From NCBI RefSeq assembly GCF_902459465.1, contig NC_047065.1, forward strand, positions 17,275,634-17,339,633: a stretch of DNA of 64,000 bases, given 5' to 3'. Source of the DNA: Asterias rubens (lineage: Eukaryota > Echinodermata > Asteroidea > Forcipulatida > Asteriidae). Under the pieces are notes generated by a model. That model had not been told where the DNA came from. It was given only the letters and a program-made list of their open reading frames with translations, and made no database searches. This document shows positions 33,201-43,100 of this stretch, one piece after another (position 1 is the stretch's first letter; every line of letters begins with the position of its first letter). The translations under genes were made by a program, and so were the position numbers.

Positions 33201-36200
33201 CCTGAGCTCTGTGAAAAAAAATCACAGGCACATTACGCGTTGGGATTCTAACCCACAACCTTTGCCAAACTAGCCCACCGAGATTGCCTCAAATATTCTT
33301 TATCCGATACAAATTTCCATAAACTAATTGTTTGCGGTGCACCTAAAAAGGTTTTCCGTGGACTCTATCAGTTGGACAAACTGTAAACCTAAATACACTG
33401 CATCTTTAGCCCAGCTTTTTGAATGAATAAATTTGAATTTCCTGTCTTATCAACAGAGGCAGGAGGGCAGTGCCCTTGATCCGAGATGCCCTTGAGGCGC
33501 GTCTGCGAATGATCATCCCCTTCATAGAGCAATGGCCCCAAGCCATGGCTCTTATGGTCGTCCCGTCCAACACCAAGGAACATTTTAGTAACCTGTCGCA
33601 GTTAATGGACGATATCTGGTATCATGCCGGTGATCGATCAGTAGATGTGAGTATAGATGGTGTTACTTGTCATTTGAGAGGAAAACTTATCATCAGAATC
33701 AGAATAATAATACTTGGTTTTTGTATAGTGCTTTACACACACACACAGGGCATCTCAAAGTGCTTCTAACATTATTACCTGTGGTCACTGGGCCTAGAAT
33801 CATTCCTTAAAGGCAGTGGACACTATTGGTAATTACTCAAAATAATTACTAGCATAAAACCTTACTTGGTAACGAGTAGTGGGGAGAGGTTGATAGTATA
33901 AAACATTGTGAGAAACGGCTCCCTCTGAAGTAAACTAGTTTTCGAGAAAGAAGTAAATTTTCACGAATTTGATTTCCAGACCTCAGAATTAGAATTTGAG
34001 GTCTTGAAATCAACCATCTAAACGCACACAACTTCGTGTGACAAGGGTGTTTTTTTCTCTCATTATTATCTCGCAAGTTCGATGACCGATTGAGCTCAAA
34101 TTTTCCCTTTTTTTATTATTTTATGCATATGTTGAGATACACTAACTGTGAAGGCTAGTCTTTGACAATTACCAATAGTGTCCACTGCCTTTTAGGCGCC
34201 TTGTCAAAACCTCCTGAGCGTTCCTCCGCGGAGATTCTGCGCACTGGACAGCAAATAGCGCCGTTGCCAAGGACCTCGGACAATCCGCGGAAGAACGGTC
34301 ATGTGCGTTGAAGTGCGGCGAAGTTAATGAGCTATCCATGCCGAGCGCTATTGTTAGTATAACAATAAGTCTCATGAATAAACAAGTTGTATTTTCAGGT
34401 CATGAATACCAGCGGCTTGGACGCGGACCGGCCGTGCTCTCCCAGAATAATACATTTTCTACTCATGAATACCATCGTCCAAGACAATTACACCATGCAT
34501 TGGGTGTGCCAGCCGACCCTGCAGCGCAAGTGACAATCGCGCACTTCATAAATCAGGGAACGATTTCACCTGTATCACATTGCAATTTTGATGATTTGCT
34601 ATGCAATTCTAAAAAGTGCATCGCAAATGTGCGATCCAATTTGCAAAGCATAATTTGCATTATTTATGCTTGATACAAAAATATCGATTTTTACCTTGAA
34701 ACCATTCACATTTAAACGATTTTCCCCCAAGAAAAACGATGCTAAATTAATAAGAAATCACCGCCGCCACGACTACTAACGTTTTCTTCCATGATGTTTA
34801 ATACAATATGCTGCTCTGGCAGAAGGGCAAAATCGACGAATGAAAACATTCGCTACGCGCTATATGGAAATTCAACAGCCAATAGAAACACGTGTCTCTG
34901 AGACTGTGGCTTTCTCCCCCTCAGACATTGACGAACCAGACTATCTGGTTGTTTTGACATGGACACAGTCGCACAGGTGTGTAGATTGGTTTATTGGTGA
35001 CGGTGACTTGGGATTTTATAAATAAGAAACTAATTTTTTCCGCTTGGAAAGTAAGAAGGAACAGTTAAAATTGTCCCCTGGATACTCTGACCCACTTACA
35101 ACGGAGTTTGCACATAGCCTGGAACTTTTGTCGAAGCCGAGAATAAAGAAAACCATTTTTGAAATTCATGTTTTGGTTATGTAGGCCCAACCAAGTCTTA
35201 AAAATTACACATTGGAGGAAATGGATTTTAGTTACACATCCACCCTCGCTTTGCTTTTTAATCTGCAAAGGTAAAACCATTGTTAACAACCTACGTTCCT
35301 CCGCGGTTCCGCCGGTAAGCTGGACCTTACAATGGCCGACTGGTCGCTCCGCGGAGCCACCGGAATATTCATATTTATTGACATGTAAATGAGCCGTCGT
35401 GGCCGTGGACCTGCCTAGTTGCTTTGGGTTTTTTTTGTTACACAAATCCGCGGACTCCCGCAGAATGCACACGGAATGGAATGGCTTGGAGGTTTTGACA
35501 AGGCGCCTTAAACCATTTCAGCTCCCTTTGGGAGAATACAGCCTGTGCAACGCATATATGCACTACTCTGCTAAAATCAACCACAAGAACCATCTCTGGG
35601 TTGAGAGAAGCAATTATAGTTAAGTGTCTAGCTGAGAGATACAAATGTCAAGACCGGGATTCGAACCCACACTCTGCTGAACAGAAACACTAGAGCTTGA
35701 GTTCTGTGCTCTTATCTGCTCGGCCATGACACCCTTTATGTTACAAGTGACCACTTGCACAGTGTGCAACACACCTTCAAGTCTTCGAATTCCACTATTT
35801 GAACAAGTTTGAAGAATGGTCTAAAGGCCGGTTTATAGTCGGTCGCGGGATGGTCGCGCGATGGAAATCTTGATGCGCAATCTTTAAAAGACACAGGTTT
35901 TTAGGCCTCAGTCTTAGAATCGCGCGCAATACTTCCATTGCTCGACCGACTCTAAACTGGCCTTAAGAATCACAGATGAACAGGGGTCATATCGTTGTGT
36001 AGAGCACCTTGATCTACATTGTACCAACTAGGATGTGTGCTCTATAACTCTGTATACTCCCCAGGGAGCTGAGATGGTTAAATAAATGGCCAAGTGACCA
36101 GGGGGTTATAATGTTAGAAGAGCTTTGAGAAGCTCTGCGGGTGTGTATAGCGTGATATAAAAAATGATTATTACTATTATTATTATTATAGACACTGGAC

Positions 36201-39200
36201 ACTATTGGTAATTGTCAAAGACCAGCCTTCTCACTTGGTGTTTCTCAAAAAATGCATAAAATAACAAACCTGTGAAAATTTGAGCTCAATTGGTCATCAA
36301 AGTTGCGAGATAATAATGAAAAAAAAAACACCCTTGTCACAAGAAAATATGTGCTTTCAGATGCTTGATTACAAGACCTCAAATTCTAAATCTGAGGTCT
36401 CGAAATCAAGTTCATGTTCAATTAATTCTTGCTCAAAAACTACGTCACTTCCGAGGGAGCCGTTTCTCACAATGCTTTATACTATCAACTTTTCCCCATT
36501 ACTCGTTACCAAGTAAGGTTTTATGCTAAGAATTATTTTGAATAATTACCAATTGGGTCCAGTGCCTTTGGAAGAGCTGCATTGTAGTATTATTATTCCA
36601 GCTGTTTTATTTTCTTCCTCCTGTAGTTTAACTGGTATACAAAGCGAGTCGCACTGCTTGCCATATACAAGAGTGCTGAGCTTACCCTTGTTCAGGACAA
36701 GTCTACGGACTTCCAAGAAACATGGATGTTCATCGACAGACGACTTGCCGACTTCTCAAGGATGTACAAATTACGATCAGATGTAAGTTTAAAAATTTGT
36801 TTTACCTGCAAGTTTGCAACTTTTGTGTTCGTGTGTATTGTTTTATGTCTTTGCCTGTTTATTGATAATCTCTATTCTCTTAACTATGCTTTTGTGTGTT
36901 TGTATTTAAAGGCAGTGAACACTATTGGTAATTACTCAAAATAATTATTGTCATAAAACCTCACTTGGCAATGAGTAATGGGGAGAGGTTGATGGTACAA
37001 AACATTGTGAGAAACGGCTCCATCTGAAGTGACGTAGTTTTCAAGAAAGAAGTAATTTTCCACGAATTTGATTTCGAGACCTCAAGTTTAAAATTTGAGG
37101 TCTCAAAATCAAGCATTTAAAAGCACACAACTTCGTGTGACATGGGTGTTTTTTTCTTTCATAGTTATCTCGCAACTCCCACGACCAATAGAGCTCAAAT
37201 TTTCACCTGTTTGTTATGCATATGTTGAGATACACCAAGTGAGAAGACCGGTCTTTGACAATTACAGATAGTGTCCACTGCCTTTAATGCATGCTTTTAC
37301 CAGTTAATGCATAATATTTATATTTTCTTAAATGCTTTTGTGTGTGTGCTTTAATTTAACCCGATTATTGTTAATTTCTATTTTCGTAACTTTTGTAAAT
37401 ATTTTGTAAATTTGAATGGTGTCATTTAAAAAAAAAATGATGCCATGATGCAACCAGACTTAACAAGTTTTTATGAGAAATCTCAACTTGACAAAGTTTT
37501 GTCTTGATCAATTCGTCTCGCACTGAGACGAGGATTGTGATGTGACTTGTTTTACACATTTCTCGGGAGCTGTAGAGCCTCAGTGGGTGGTGTTTGCTAT
37601 CATTGTCCTTACGCCCTGTCATATTTTTATATTGTTGTCCCTTCCTCTTATTGCTACAGTGTTTTGTTGTGGGTGCAGTTTTTTTTCAATAGTCTGGTTT
37701 TGCTTGTGTTTTAATGTTTTATTTTGTGTGATGTTTAAATGATTCAGTGCAATTACCTTTTTATATTGTATAATTATTTTTTTATCGTTGGCAGGGGTCT
37801 GGTTTTACACATCTTTTGATGACAGTTTTTATACTTTTGTTTTAACCTTGACAGCCCCTGTACATTTTGTAACTATAGTTTATGTCTAAAGATTTAAAAC
37901 AAAAAAAATCACTGGAACAGAGATATTTTCACCAAAAAATTCCTCCCTTTTTGTCGCTCGGTTGGCTAGTGCTTTTTGTTCATTTTGGAGCCCTTGATAA
38001 ATAAATCTGAGTCTCTTGAGCAAAAGCGGTCTTTAAAGTATTTGTTTAAGTAAACATACATTTCTTGATTTTTATAAAAATTTTCAGATGTTTACGCATT
38101 TTTCATGTTATGAGCTTTTGATCATTACGGATGCTCAATTGCAGTCATTAACTTTCTTATGTGTACTGTTGACTAGTTTTTTATTTAAATAATTACATAT
38201 AATATGTATGCTATTATGTATATTTTTGTATTGCTTTCTTATTTCTTTTTTGATTATTTCTTACTTAATGACGCCTATTAGTGGCTGTTAACCGCTTTTG
38301 GTTATCAGTAAATAAATATAAAATGTAAAAAAAATGAAAGAATTACATGTATAACAAGAGACGAAGTAGTACTCTTAAGTAGGATTTGAAACTTTGCATG
38401 GTGGAAGTAAGATATAGAAAAGTTTGCGGTAACACCATGTAATAACAATCTCTCAATGAGTTGGGGTGGTTCTGAAAAGAACCGTTGGATTAACTCGACG
38501 TTTCGATCAGTATGCTCTGATCGTCTTCTGGAGAATGTTTAAGTATTCTCCAGAAGCATTCTCCAGAAGACGATCAGAGCATACTGATCGAAACGTCGAG
38601 TTAATCCAACGGTTCTTTTCAGAACCACCCCAACTCATTGAGAGATTGTTATTACATGGTGTTACCGCAAACTTTTCTATATAGTACTCTTAAGTTATCT
38701 TTGGAAAGTTATATTCTGTTTTGTCCCCCCCTCTCCCTATTACAGATTGATCACACTGTTGGTAGCCTCTCATCATTAATGACTGCAGCTTACACTGTGG
38801 TAAGTCATGGGTTCCTAAACTAGATAGTGTATTGGGTTCGACTCAACGGTAAATCGGTTTGTGTTTGTTTTGATGTCATATAGACCGTATTGAACATGAC
38901 GTCACGCGGCTCAAATATCTGACCTACAAGATGGCGTCTGTGCGTGTGAAAACCAAACCGGGAATGTTGCGTGCTGAGTGCTTCGATGATGTACGCGTTT
39001 AGACGCGCATACGGTTTGCCCTACAAGATAGCGACTTTTCATAGCAAAAAGGGGTTATTCAATACTGTCTATAGCCTTTGATACAAATCTCTGCAATGGT
39101 AGAATAGTCAGGCAACTAGCCAACAATTTTTTATTTTGTTTTATTATCCCATAAAAATTGCAACAGAATTTTACATTGTTAAAAACTTTACAGAGATTGC

Positions 39201-40715
39201 AATTTGCGGAAGCTAATTTTGTGATTTCATTTTCAATACTGCCATTCTAGGAAGGTCACTGACTGCAGGCTTATGTACATGTATGCTTCATTTTTGAAAG
39301 GGCAAGGGCACCAAGACATTTTATCCTTGGTCAAGGGCACCCTATGAGCTCATGATGCTTCATCAGCCCAGAACTTCCACTCTTTGGGGCAATAGGTCAT
39401 TTTCTGTAGCATCAGCCCGGGTGTGGAACCAACTCCCACTGACTGTCAAATCATCTCCATCCATCACAACATTCAAGACAAACTTAAAAACTCACCTGTT
39501 CAAACAAGCATGCTCACACAAAACAATCCTCAGTTCTAATTTGTCTTTCTCTCCTCAAGCGGATACCGGCCCTCTATTAAGTGTTCTTTATTATTATTCA
39601 TATTTATGATGAAATTGTTAACTTCTACTTCAGCTTTTCAAGGGCACTAAGGCGATGACCAAGGGGGCATGGAGGCAATTGCCTTTGTTGCCTCCATGAG
39701 GCCTGAGATTGTAATGTGTTACCGTTGAAGTACATTGCAGTCTATCTATGCTAAACAAACCTTGTGCAAGTCTTCACTAATTCTTATGCATTGTCTCAAA
39801 TTATATTTTCACAAATCAATTCTCCTGAAAACAATCAGAGCATACCGATCATAACATTCTGTTCACAACCACCACAATTTATATAGAGAGTTATTTCCAT
39901 AATGTTACATGTAAGCCCAGTTCATACTTCCTGCGAAAGCAAATGCGTAGTGAATTCTGACGTCTTAGGGCTGTTTTCGCAGTGAATGTTTCGCAGAAGT
40001 TATTATTATTTTATTAATTGGTTTATTGTTAAAAACACATTGCAGCCAAAGGCTGAATTACATGCAATTTACAAAGAAGAAAAATACAATATTAAAACTC
40101 AGGCAGTCTGAGACAAAATTTTCCAAGAAAGCACACTATATATCAGACTAACAGTCCTTAAAAGAAGATAAGGGAAAAATTATTAATTAAATTTGGGTGA
40201 ACCTCCAAAAAATTGATTGGTTGATACAAAACGAGACACATCTTAACTGAATTATTTGTTGCAAATTTGTGACGTCCAAATTTGTATTGCATTCGCAGGA
40301 AGTACCAACCAGGCTTTACACTGAACTCTATTGTCATAATATGATAGTTTGTCTAATTTCTTTTGATAAGGGACAAAAATTGTATGCAAGTTGTTGTATT
40401 CCATCATCCATAAAACTCTACTGCTGTAATCTGATTGTTTCTTTTCAGTTGTTTTGATAAAAACAAAAGTCATATTTTGCAAACTGTTGTACATGAGCCA
40501 TACAACTCTACTATTGTAAAACATTTGTTTCTTCATTTATCTGTTTGTTTAAGGACAGAAACAAAACTAGTTTTATGCAAATTTAAAAGAAAACTACTAT
40601 TGTGAAATGTGGTTCTGATGTTCTTTTACTCTCACTATTCAGAATATCAATCGTCTTTCTTTCTATTTCTCTCCAGGGTCGTAACGTAGCTGGTGTTAAT
40701 AACAGAAACAGATGA
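30291..40715 (+). CDS. COQ9: COQ9, mitochondrial ubiquinone biosynthesis lipid-binding protein, 7 coding exons
   Basis: Coding exons: 30291-30381, 31367-31448, 32762-33091, 33457-33646, 36627-36782, 38746-38799, 40677-40715. They join in phase to 313 aa (human 318). An in-frame TAA lies three codons before the ATG. Residues 1-57 are rich in Arg/Ala/Ser with a single acidic residue, and include LLRRCSTS, typical of a mitochondrial presequence. An acidic linker (EADEPFSSEEEQSEES) follows, then the COQ9 core: SALEFVPAFGWSVDAL, MFPRGGGDLVHHFV, DALEARLRMIIPFIEQWPQA, LMDDIWYHAGDRS, FNWYTKRVALLAIY and FQETWMFIDRRL. The short last exon ends GVNNRNR, like human GLNQRR. COQ9 has a TetR-like fold, binds lipid and presents substrate to the COQ7 hydroxylase in the inner-membrane complex Q. 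The exon 3 acceptor was placed at CCTAAAG; a second AG twenty bases downstream (GAGTAACTACAG) would shift the phase. Intron 4 carries a nested insertion. Confidence 0.5.
31030..31220 (+). repeat. SINE 3' tail with (ATT)n (COQ9 intron 1)
   Basis: GAGCGCTTAGAGACTTTC, GGCGCTATAGAAATACGG, then ATT repeats. This is the common SINE/LINE 3' end. The head is not confidently recognised upstream. Confidence 0.5.
31582..31946 (-). mobile_element. T4 element (COQ9 intron 2)
   Basis: GTAAGCCATTATACACTTTTGG to CCGAAAGCGTATAATGGCTTTAA; interior GAGAATTACGGATTTATAG and CATGACACGACAAAACGCGC. An 18-base G run lies just before it. Confidence 0.5.
32110..32710 (+). repeat. SINE family S interrupted by T1 (COQ9 intron 2)
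   Basis: TTTCAAACTGCTTGAAGTTAC and CAATCTCGGTGCTCTAGTGG-like head sequence before the T1 copy. After it, GCAAAGGTTGTGGTTTGGAA, GATATGCCTGTGGATTTG, CAGGACTCAGG and TAGCACTTATCGGTGTAAAG continue the family. Ends about 55 bases before exon 3. Confidence 0.5.
32170..32449 (+). mobile_element. T1 element, internally deleted
   Basis: TTAA-bounded, 280 bp. Both termini are intact (AGGCAGTGGACACTATTGG / CAATAGTGTCCACTGCCT), but about 105 bases including the central GAGACCTC hairpin are gone. Confidence 0.5.
33105..33305 (-). repeat. SINE family S (COQ9 intron 3)
   Basis: TTTTTGGTTTTACCCATATT, AATCACAGGCACATTACGCG, GGATTCTAACCCACAACC and CCACCGAGATTGCCTC match the family in minus orientation. Begins about 14 bases after exon 3. 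Confidence 0.5.
33697..33806 (-). repeat. SINE-L 3' part (COQ9 intron 4), split by nested insertions
   Basis: Minus strand reads TAATAATGTTAGAAGCACTT, GTAAAGCACTATACAAAAAC and an ATT-like tail. The 5' part with the tRNA head is at 35508-35735. The SINE was cut at its internal TTAA. Confidence 0.5.
33807..34194 (-). mobile_element. T1 element inserted in SINE-L
   Basis: TTAAAGGCAGTGGACACTAT at the left, CAATAGTGTCCACTGCCT at the right, then TTTA where the next element begins. Central hairpin present. Confidence 0.5.
34195..35507. mobile_element. 1.3-kb inverted-repeat DNA transposon, non-autonomous
   Basis: Termini GGCGCCTTGTCAAAACCTCC and its exact inverse, flanked by TTA on both sides (34192-34194 and 35508-35510). 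A 3-bp TTA duplication suggests a PIF/Harbinger-type element. Inner CCGCGGA motifs mirror each other near both ends. No transposase frame. Confidence 0.5.
35508..35735 (-). repeat. SINE-L 5' part with tRNA-Leu-like head
   Basis: Minus strand from 35733: GGTGTCATGGCCGAGCAGAT, anticodon-loop-like ACTCAAGCT (CAA, Leu), a long variable arm, then GTGGGTTCGAATCCCGGTC. The body ACACTTAACTATAATTG, GAGATGGTTCTTGTGG and CTGAAATGGTTTAA matches the SINE at 45056-45322. Confidence 0.5.
35821..35965. mobile_element. 145-bp inverted-repeat MITE (COQ9 intron 4)
   Basis: CTAAAGGCCGGTTTATAGTCGGTCGCG-type left end (first 20: CTAAAGGCCGGTTTATAGTC) faces GACTCTAAACTGGCCTTAAG. The centre is a mirrored pair, GCGCAATC / GATTGCGC-like. 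Confidence 0.5.
35975..36189 (+). repeat. SINE-L, 3' part, with (ATT)n tail
   Basis: CCAGGGAGCTGAGATGGTTA, TAATGTTAGAAGAGCTTTGAG and GCGTGATATAAAAAATG, then ATTATT. A T1 element begins directly at the end of the ATT tail. Confidence 0.5.
36190..36570 (+). mobile_element. T1 element (COQ9 intron 4)
   Basis: GACACTGGACACTATTGGTA to GGGTCCAGTGCCTTTGG, with central hairpin GACCTCAAATTC...GAGGTCTCG. It ends about 55 bases before exon 5. Confidence 0.5.
36906..37287 (-). mobile_element. T1 element, full length (COQ9 intron 5)
   Basis: TTAAAGGCAGTGAACACTAT to TAGTGTCCACTGCCTTTAA; TTAA both sides; hairpin GAGACCTCAAG / GAGGTCTCA. Confidence 0.5.
37535..38340 (+). repeat. LINE 3'UTR-like T-rich sequence (COQ9 intron 5)
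   Basis: Two stretches (to about 38000 and about 38150-38335) resemble LINE tails: T-rich, CAGCCCCTGTACATTTTG, TTGATAAATAAATCTGAG, and GTTATCAGTAAATAAATATA followed by an A-rich end. No coding remnant recognised. Confidence 0.5.
38412..38682. repeat. 271-bp near-perfect palindrome (COQ9 intron 5)
   Basis: Arms of about 126 bases run from ATATAGAAAAGTTTGCGGTA to its exact inverse TACCGCAAACTTTTCTATAT around a ~19-base centre. The arms include CGATCAGTATGCTCTGATCG. TAGTACTCTTAAGT occurs as a direct repeat outside (about 38368 and 38682). It ends about 60 bases before exon 6. Confidence 0.5.
39278..39710 (+). repeat. Repeat X interrupted by a LINE 3' end (COQ9 intron 6)
   Basis: TTTGAAAGGGCAAGGGCACC and GGTCAAGGGCACCCTATGAG precede the break at about 39350; CTTTTCAAGGGCACTAAGGC and GGGGGCATGGAGGCAAT follow from about 39635. 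Confidence 0.5.
39350..39634 (+). pseudogene. LINE reverse-transcriptase C-terminus, 5'-truncated
   Basis: Open frame reads RTSTLWGNRSFSVASARVWN, QLPLTVKSSPSITTFKTNLK, THLFKQA. This is the canonical C-terminal block of CR1/L2-like LINE ORF2. No catalytic domain. Confidence 0.5.
39820..39905 (+). repeat. Diverged half-copy of the 38412 palindrome element
   Basis: CTCCTGAAAACAATCAGAGCATACCGATC and TTCACAACCACCAC-type sequence parallels the right arm at 38560-38630 with many substitutions (first 20: CTCCTGAAAACAATCAGAGC). Confidence 0.5.
39908..40320. repeat. Repeat IX split by a ~250-bp insert
   Basis: AAGCCCAGTTCATACTTCCTG at the left; GCATTCGCAGGAAGTACCAA and CCAGGCTTTAC at the right. The insert (about 40000-40250, TTGCAGCCAAAGGCTGAATT) resembles sequence near 19990-20080. 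Confidence 0.5.
40324..40610 (+). repeat. ~90-bp tandem repeat before COQ9 exon 7
   Basis: AACTCTAYTGTTGTAAT-type unit starts at 40324, 40414, 40504 and (partial) 40592, giving periods of 90, 90 and 88. Units share TTTGATAA, ACAAAA and TTGCAA/TGCAAG-TTGTTGTA blocks. Confidence 0.5.
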
Positions 40716-41021
40716 AGTTGGGCTCTAAAATGACCAGAGAGACTTTCTCTCAAGTTGATGACCAGAGGGAAGGTACAACAATGGCAACCTATATTTTGTC
40801 AAACTTTAAAAATTTGTTAATCCTTGTTGACCCCAAACAAGGCTAAAAAAGCCACTCTTGGTAAAGGGGCTACAGATAGTAAAGATTGTACAGAAAATTG
40901 TAGGATACGGGGAAAAATGCATATGGCATGGAGTCCCAAACAGATGCATTGAATCAGTGTTTTGTCGTCCTCAATCTTAGAACAAATTATAAACAATGCT
41001 ATACAATGTAGATTTATATGA

Positions 41022-41235
41022 CATAAAATGGAAGTCAGAATAGAGAGTGGTGTCTTGCCTCACCTTCCACCTCTGGGACCCGGTTCGATTCCCACTGGGG
41101 GTACTATGTGGATTGGGTTTTTCAGTCCCTACTTGACTTTGTGGGTTTTCTCTGGAACAATTCTCTGGGGTTTTCCTCCCACTTCTAAAACTGAAAACTT
41201 CTTCATTGTCTTCTCACCTTGTCTAGACTGCTGAA
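41022..41235 (+). repeat. tRNA-derived SINE downstream of COQ9
   Basis: B-box GGTTCGATTCCCACTGG, then TGGATTGGGTTTTTCAGTCC and GGGGTTTTCCTCCCACTTCT. The same body fragment occurs at 49725-49750. Confidence 0.5.
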
Positions 41236-42089
41236 AAGGATTTGACAAGAATAATCATAGATCTAAATGTAGACAAGTATCATAATTTGAGTGACTGTTT
41301 TATTAAAAAAAATTCAGTAAAATACCCTTATTACGATTAATTCGATTTTGTTTTATGACAAGTCATATGTAATGTTGCATCATTCGATTTAACAAAATAA
41401 TCATTCAATTTAACAATTGATCAAAGCAGCATTTAAATTCGCAGACGCCTCTTGAGGCGTGTGTGTCACGAAAAAGAGTGTCGATATGCTAAATTGAACA
41501 GAGTGCTAAAAGAACTTGACTCAGACTCAAAACTAAATTGAACGGCCGAATTCGTATTATGAAGCGCAGTGACAACTGGAGAGGCAAAACAGCTTTAATT
41601 CGAACGCATGAAAATGAAGTTGGCTGCTCATTAACCGAATTTGAGCGAGAAAACCTATAATAAGTGGACTTGTTTACTAGATACTATTGCTCATTAAATA
41701 CTTTTAATACTTGTACACATTTTGCCTGTCTAACAGTTCATTGGACCACTACAGGAACATATATTTCGAAACATAGGTTATCAACTTTTTTTCTTGAGAA
41801 GACATAAGGAACACAAATTCTATTCCTTGGTAGTCATACTTGTGAAGGCGTTTGTTAATGTACAAAATAATAAAAACAACCAACTAATAAACCACAGTGC
41901 CTACAAATTCCTATTAAATTTATTGTGATGTAGCACAAACAGTACCATTGATGATTAAGGAAATATATGTTTCTTGTCAAACCTTTGACACTTTCTGCCC
42001 ATACAGTCATGCTACTTTCTCTGAAAACAGATTTTTATGTAATTAAAAACAAAAGTCAAAGTTTAAATTACATCAGCCTTTGAGCTATA
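41236..42089. other. Intergenic, nothing assignable
   Basis: AT-rich sequence containing a few short motifs (CGCCTCTTGAGGCG at about 41447) but no gene or defined repeat. Confidence 0.5.
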
Positions 42090-42477
42090 CTTACAGACAG
42101 TGGACACTATTGGTAATTGTCAAAGACTAGTCTTCACAGTTTGTGTGTATCTCAACATATGCATAAAATAACAAACCTGTGAAAATTTGAGCTCAATCGG
42201 TCGTCTAAGTTGCGAGATAATGATGAAAGAAAAATAACCCTTGTCACTCGAAGTTGTGTGTTTCTGATGCTTGATTTGGAGACCTCAAATTCTAAACTTG
42301 AGGTCTCGAAATCAAATTCGTGGAAAATTACTTCTTTCTCAAAAACTACGTCACTTCAGAGGGAGCTGTTTCTCACAATGTTTTATACCATCAACCTCTC
42401 CCCATTACTCGTCACCAAGAAAGGTTTTATGCTAATAATTATTTTGAGTAATTACCAATAGTGTCCACTGCCTTTAA
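42090..42477 (+). mobile_element. T1 element
   Basis: Left end slightly degraded (TTACAGACAGTGGACACTAT), right end CAATAGTGTCCACTGCCTTTAA intact as a family match; hairpin GAGACCTCAAATTC / CTTGAGGTCTC. Confidence 0.5.
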
Positions 42478-42765
42478 AGGTATTATACAGGATTGGTAAA
42501 GCTGACAAAATAGTCACAGTAGTAAAAAACCATGCACAACTTTCAGCATGTAAACACAGTATCCTTAGATCAACTGGAATCGGCTGTGGCATTTTTTTAA
42601 AGTTTAACATGTTTGTACAGATTTAAAAAGTTCTTGAGTATTACTTTTAAACTTAGGAGGGAATTATTTCACAGGGGGAAAAAAATTATCATAGTATGAA
42701 CTTAATACATGTACAAGTAATGAGTCAGCTTTCAGACTAAAATTAAATATTGATGTTCAGGCCTT

Positions 42766-42945
42766 TATGCTTCATGTTTGAAAGGGCAAGGGCACCAAAG
42801 CATTTTCTCCTTGGTTTATTAAGGGCACCCCATGAGGAAATTGTAAATTTTTACTGGAGCATTTCAAAGGCACCAAGGTAATGACAAGGGGGCATGGAGG
42901 CAATCGCCTCCATGAAGTATGAGAGGCCTTACCAATCCTGCATAG
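42766..42945 (+). repeat. Repeat X
   Basis: GTTTGAAAGGGCAAGGGCAC, GGAGCATTTCAAAGGCACC and GGGGGCATGGAGGCAATCGC; uninterrupted copy. Confidence 0.5.
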
Positions 42946-42952
42946 TACCCTT

Positions 42953-43100
42953 AAATTGGAGACTTTTGAGACGCTGGGCGGTAGCAGATAAAATGACCTA
43001 TCATGCAGCTCCGAGGGTGCGCGCATGCTCAGTATTGCGCGCGTAGGTCTGAGCGTGCGCACTACTGTGAAAAAAAGGCCGTCTAAAGGTCTCCCATAGC
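42953..43100. mobile_element. M145 MITE, diverged
   Basis: TTGGAGACTTTTGAGACGCTGG-type left end (GGAGACTTTTGAGACGC) and GTCTAAAGGTCTCCCAT right end; only part of the GCAGCAGA arm is kept. Confidence 0.5.

Noticed and set aside
35648..35735. Apparent tRNA-Leu (CAA) gene on the minus strand
   Set aside because: Followed by the SINE-L body and tail, and the acceptor stem pairs poorly; it is a SINE head.
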